From the NCBI RefSeq assembly GCF_029227915.1, contig NC_079882.1:4402001-4466000 (forward strand): a stretch of 64,000 nucleotides of DNA. Direction: 5' to 3'. Positions 59,637 through 64,000 of this stretch are shown one piece after another (the stretch's first letter is position 1; the number at the start of each line of letters is the position of its first letter). A program made the position numbers and the translations under genes. The notes beneath the pieces are model-generated. The model was given only the letters and a program-made list of their open reading frames with translations, was not told where the DNA came from and searched no databases. Source of the stretch: Hydractinia symbiolongicarpus. Its lineage: Eukaryota; Cnidaria; Hydrozoa; Anthoathecata; Hydractiniidae.

Positions 59637-59658
59637 AGGGACCTTACTGGTAAGAGGG

Positions 59659-59805
59659 TTGCTATTTGTCATAAGTGCAGTTGAGGATTACTTGTCTCAG
59701 TCCAATAACACTGCATCTCTTAAAAATTTTGAGGTTCTTCCATCTGAGCCTATTAATTACATTTTGAAGCTTAAAGAGTCTTTCTTACATAAAGTGAAAC
59801 CATAA
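59659..59805 (+). other. Possible coding remnant, 48 codons
   Basis: The frame reads FVISAVEDYLSQSN and FEVLPSEPINYILKLKESFL, ending TAA, with composition like real protein. It begins just outside the proposed right end of the CACTA-like element, close to an AG. It could be a last transposase exon, which would move the element's end outward, or part of an older repeat. The phase does not match the GT after QM at about 58901, so it is not joined here. Confidence 0.4.
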
Positions 59806-62800
59806 TAGAAAAATAACATCAGCACCTTTGTATTTATTCAGTTAATTAATTTATACTTTTTCCACTTAGGTTATTGTAGAGAGTAATTTTTATAAAACAT
59901 GTTTTCAATTCTTTTTATACTTGTTATCAGGCTATATTTAGTCTTCGCTAAGAAGTACTTTATTAAGTCCACAATTTAATAGCAATAACATTAAAAAATT
60001 ATGGGCTTTAAAAGATATTAAGACGAAATTTACTTTAAGTTATTTTTAGCATGAAAACAGGAACCTAGGCAAAAACGGCATTTTTTGTGTGACAAGGCAA
60101 AGTTTTCAGCATTGTATTAAAATCACACATACGAAGTAGTGTGATATGTTGGTTTACCCTTTCATCGCGACGGCGAAGTTCAGGACATTTTCATCACGCT
60201 GGATTTGAATCATTGTTATAGCTCATTTCACTGGATTGAAGAACCTCTACTATTCCTTGCGTAAGCGGAAAGCTTGTGTTGTTGTGCTTTGCTGATATAA
60301 AGTTATATAAGGATATAAAGTTATGGATAAGAGGTTCCTCATTTTTTATCTAAGCACGACCCTTAGTTAAGATGGAAAAAGAAGCTGTTATTGCTGTTCT
60401 ATCTCTGGGTTGTCGAAATTTTGAAAGCAAAAATGAAGGAAAGTGAAAAATGTTTTTAAAATCAAAAATCAACAATTGTAGGATGACTTGGAAGGACGCT
60501 ATCTTTTTATGTTACATACGTTATATTTCTTTCTGTCTGTAGAACGAAATTTTCTTTCTGTCGGTAGAATACCTTATAGCTAGCTAGAATTTTCAGAGTT
60601 TATGCAGGGAAGTTTTTTATTTTTAATTTTAGCAAAACAAACGAACAAGGAAACAAACAAACAAACCAATTTTATTATGATGTATATATAGCTAGATATG
60701 TATTTATGAATCGTAGCTAAGAGTTTTTTTGCGGATAACTTGTTGTGTTTAACCGGATAATTAACATAAAGTTCCAATTTTTATATAAATTATCAGTCAT
60801 GTTTTGATTTCATTCTTTCACATGCGCTCCGACAAAAGCACAACTCATATTCGGTTTTTATTTCTGCATATTCTTTTGAAATGAACTCTCTCGCGCAGAG
60901 AATGACAGTTTGCACACAAAAATATGTATTTTTAAAAACAAGCACCTGTTAGGAGGGATAAGAATGTTTAAAGAAACTTAAAAGCATGCAGAAGTTTGAC
61001 GACCCTCGTACTTTCTTAAAATCTTATTCAGAATGTATATCAGAGTTTGGCTTTATTCTTTACTAGTTTTTCTTCCTCCTTTGACACACCATGTTTTAAT
61101 TATTTTCATGAACATTTCGATTTGACTTAAATTATTTCATTTTATTTATCCACCTGATACTGGATAAAGTAATTATTTTTCCCATTGATATCCAGATCAG
61201 TTTCCTAGCTTCACATTCTTCTATTTTGTTGACATACTGGTATAATCGCCAGTGCATTATCGAATACAAGGTTCTTTTTGACATCCTTAAATAAATGTGT
61301 CCGTCCTTATGATATATCACCATGTAATAGTACTCCAATTGTTATTATTCTACCAAAGTGTTTTAAGCAATATATTATTTTTAATTGACTCCACATATAA
61401 CATGACATCTATATATTAATACGCCTTGTGTGTGTGTGCGCACGGTGAGGCCACGTCACACAAATCACAGGTCACTTTCTTACGACGTGGCGTTACGCTA
61501 AAATTTACCAAGTTAAAGAAAACGCAAATCAGGGGGTTACTATATAAATATTTAATTCTCTTTTCTTATTTTTTTTTTAAAATAAAACTCTTTTTCCTTA
61601 CTCATTAAAACTAAATTTTATTTTAATTTCAAATGGTTTTATTTGTTTTTTTGTTGTAAAAGCCCCGCTGGTCGTTTGGGATAGAATAATTAAATTTTAC
61701 CTCCGGTTTACCATGTGCGCGCCGTATCTCACGGAAACAAAGTTTATTAACTGAAAAATGAAAACCGAAGCGAAGAAAGTTGTCTCTTTTTCAAAGTAAT
61801 CCTGAAAAAAGTTATTTCAAACAAGGTTTACTCATCACGAGGTTAGATTAAAGCTTATTTGTTTCTTCTATCTTTTTTGTGTTCTGGGACCGAAGTTGCT
61901 TTCTTTTAAAAAAACTATCGAATTCGAATGATAATTCGAATCTAAGAAGTAAAGAACAAAACTGTTGTCATTGTAGAGCGACTGTTGATGTCGAGCAAGA
62001 ATAAAAAAAGTTTATGTTGTTGCCAGAAATGTCTGTTATAAAGAAGAAAAACGTACGATAATATAACGTCAAAAAGAGAACTGATTGGAAATGTATCAGA
62101 CAATTGTAGCTAGCTATACATTTTCAATTTGTTTTCTTTGGGATGAAGCGAAGTTTAATAATCGAAGTAAAAAACTGATTGGTCTTTTATCCAGAGACGC
62201 TAGCTAACTGAGAAAGCCAAAGAAAGGCAGGTGTGTTGTTTAGTTTATCTGGTAAAGAGATAAGTTTAGGTGTGTAACGTTTTTTTTAACCGTTTTAACT
62301 TTCAGAGCTCAGCTTTTCCTTTAAATTTTTAGTTCCTTGTTGCGTCTTGAGCTTAAATGCGTTTTCTTTTGACACAATTTTTATAAGAATCTAAAATGTA
62401 AAGCGACGTTTTTAAGCCGTTTACACGCTTCCAGCTAAACTTTCCCTTTAATATGAAGTTAAATATGTTTTGTCTTTAGCCTGAACATATTTAACATTTT
62501 TTGTAAGAATATACTCTAAACAATGGGTCAGAATATCCTAAGAATATGTCTAAGCTTGGTTGTTTCTTTTAATATAAAAATTTGTATGACTGAACCTCTT
62601 TCTCTCCAAAACAATGGGCAAGTACACCAGGGAAAGCTAAGAACATGAAGGCGGAAACGAAAAAAAACACTATTCTTATAAAATACAGCGTGTATATAAT
62701 AGAGAAGAGTTTATATAAAATGTAGAAAGTATTTTTTCGTTGTTACTGTTTTTAACGCTACGAAGTGGTTGATGTCGTTATAATAAACCTTAATGTAAAC

Positions 62801-64000
62801 AAAGTTAAATCAATGTTTACATCTGTTACGTTACCGTTTAAAATAATATTCGATTCTTCAATTCGAAAACACTGCATTGTTATCATGCACTGCACGTTTG
62901 CGCATTGGGAAGGTTGCTATATGTAATAGACTAAATAGCTAATTTGGTATGATGCATTAGAATCTGTACGTTGTGGAAACTTTGCAATAACCTTATTTGT
63001 GTGACTTATCGATTTTTTCTAATGTCTGGTATACCATTTTCCCTTTTATATTTCGGGCATGGCAAAGCAAGTATATAGTTTTAACAGATTTGTTAGCCAC
63101 CTTCGATTTTGTTAAACTTTTTGCATTTTTATGTTGCTGGACATGCTTATATTTTTAAGCGTTCTGTTTCAGCGGGTACAAATATAACGCAGATTGTGAG
63201 CAACTTCAATCCCAGGGTTTTTTTCTCCTTTATTGTTATTTTTTTATTGCTGCACATATTTATTTTTTTGGACGTTTTGTTTTAGTGGTTATAAACTAGA
63301 ATAATACAAATTGTGACTTTTAAAAATTCATATTACTGTGTTGTATGTTTTTGTTTGGTATCCCTTACATCGGTTTAATGAGAGATTCAGTGGATTCCCC
63401 CACGGGTATTCAGCTAGTTTTGTAAAGTAATTACAGAAACTTTTTAAAAAGATTAGGTGGACCTCAATCAGGGTGCACTTTTTTGATTTTACACTTTTTT
63501 TGATTTTCACTCCAAACACAGAGAGAAAAATGCTCCCCAAAATTCTTTAGCTACTGGGAACCTATTCAAAGTATTTATTATAATATTTATCAATTATTCA
63601 GCATTTGATAGGTAAATTGTTTAACAATTGCTTAAAATTTTAGCATTTTGGGGCGATTGTTTAAATATGGGAGTGTTTGAATATAAAAGAAAACATGGTC
63701 TCCCAATTACTAAATAAAGACAAAATAGTTATAGAAAAAAAATATGAGTTAAAAGAGTTCACATAGAATTCCAGTATTGAATATGATATTTTATTATAGA
63801 GGGATACGTTCATATGTTTTTTCTTAAAGGAGTGGTGATTTACTAGGCGACTCCAATTTAATTAGTTGTTCTACCGGCACGAAAACAAAAAATAATTATA
63901 TCAAGCAAAAAAGTTCAAAGAAAAAAAGGAAAAAAAACAAGTTCTCATCCCATCTCCAGTCTTTTTCAGGAATATTTGAGTAGATGTGCGATGATCCACA
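59806..64000. other. Intergenic DNA, no gene seen
   Basis: About 4.2 kb of AT-rich sequence with no recognisable coding, RNA gene or complete mobile element. An imperfect duplication of a GCTG.ACAT..TTATTTTT-type segment lies around 63130-63310. Confidence 0.5.

Larger units (their letters stand above)
52113..59640. mobile_element. EnSpm/CACTA-like transposon with BEN-domain partner gene
   Basis: Divergent genes encode a BEN-domain protein (minus) and a CACTA-type transposase (plus). They are enclosed by repeat arrays rich in the palindrome AAGATCTT at 52121-52430 and 59030-59636, as expected for subterminal repeats. Candidate ends are CCCTGATAAAACATCTTA on the left and the reverse complement of CCCTGGTATAAAATCTTA on the right, each flanked by AC (a 2-bp duplication). 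The coding content is secure; the exact ends are tentative because they do not read CACTA/CACTG. Confidence 0.7.

Noticed and set aside
1-64000. CRISPR arrays, rRNA, tRNA or spliceosomal RNA genes
   Set aside because: None seen. The tandem arrays present have no spacers of the CRISPR kind, and no tRNA B-box with matching arms was found by eye.

Overview
This is an AT-rich, intron-bearing metazoan nuclear window. Introns follow GT..AG, most exons are short, and intergenic DNA is full of transposons. The mix of P-superfamily, animal-type EnSpm/CACTA, pogo-like, Kolobok-like, Polinton, Penelope-like and copia elements, together with the style of the encoded proteins, suggests a cnidarian, perhaps a hydrozoan. 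That placement is inference from protein style, not proof.

Four host genes are supported. (1) A cyclophilin E gene (PPIE, RRM plus cyclophilin, 303 aa) lies at 13591-24668 on the + strand. Its promoter side and exons 1-3 are also present as a nearly identical direct duplicate at 1-2420. (2) A TMEM14-family mitochondrial membrane protein (99 aa, four exons) lies at 5114-10785. (3) An unrecognised single-exon gene of 417 aa lies at 11108-12361. Genes 2 and 3 sit between the two PPIE 5' copies. (4) A complete eight-exon secreted/lysosomal acid lipase (410 aa) lies on the - strand at 48107-50714.

The rest is largely mobile DNA. A 7.3-kb P-superfamily transposon (15310-22609, 32-bp perfect terminal inverted repeats, 7-bp target duplication) sits in PPIE intron 3. 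It carries an apparently intact 889-aa transposase and a convergent 493-aa zinc-finger accessory gene; the other duplication copy keeps the empty target site. A decayed pogo-like element (25882-28237, TA duplication) is followed by fossil Polinton polymerase pieces (28560-30520), a small TIR element and a LINE reverse transcriptase fragment. An intact copia retrotransposon (39278-43885) has LTRs that appear identical, one 1285-aa ORF, a primer site matching an internal part of initiator tRNA-Met, and perfect heat-shock elements in its LTR. It is inserted in a Penelope-like fragment lying next to an older, oppositely oriented Penelope-like copy. A reverse transcriptase fragment ending in a long TTA microsatellite lies at 46980-47903. 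The right side holds an EnSpm/CACTA-like element (about 52113-59640) with divergent BEN-domain and transposase genes, repeat arrays at both ends, and an 18-unit 53-bp minisatellite in an intron. The last 4 kb shows nothing recognisable.

Exon boundaries were derived by hand from splice sites, reading phase and similarity to remembered families; no database search was run.
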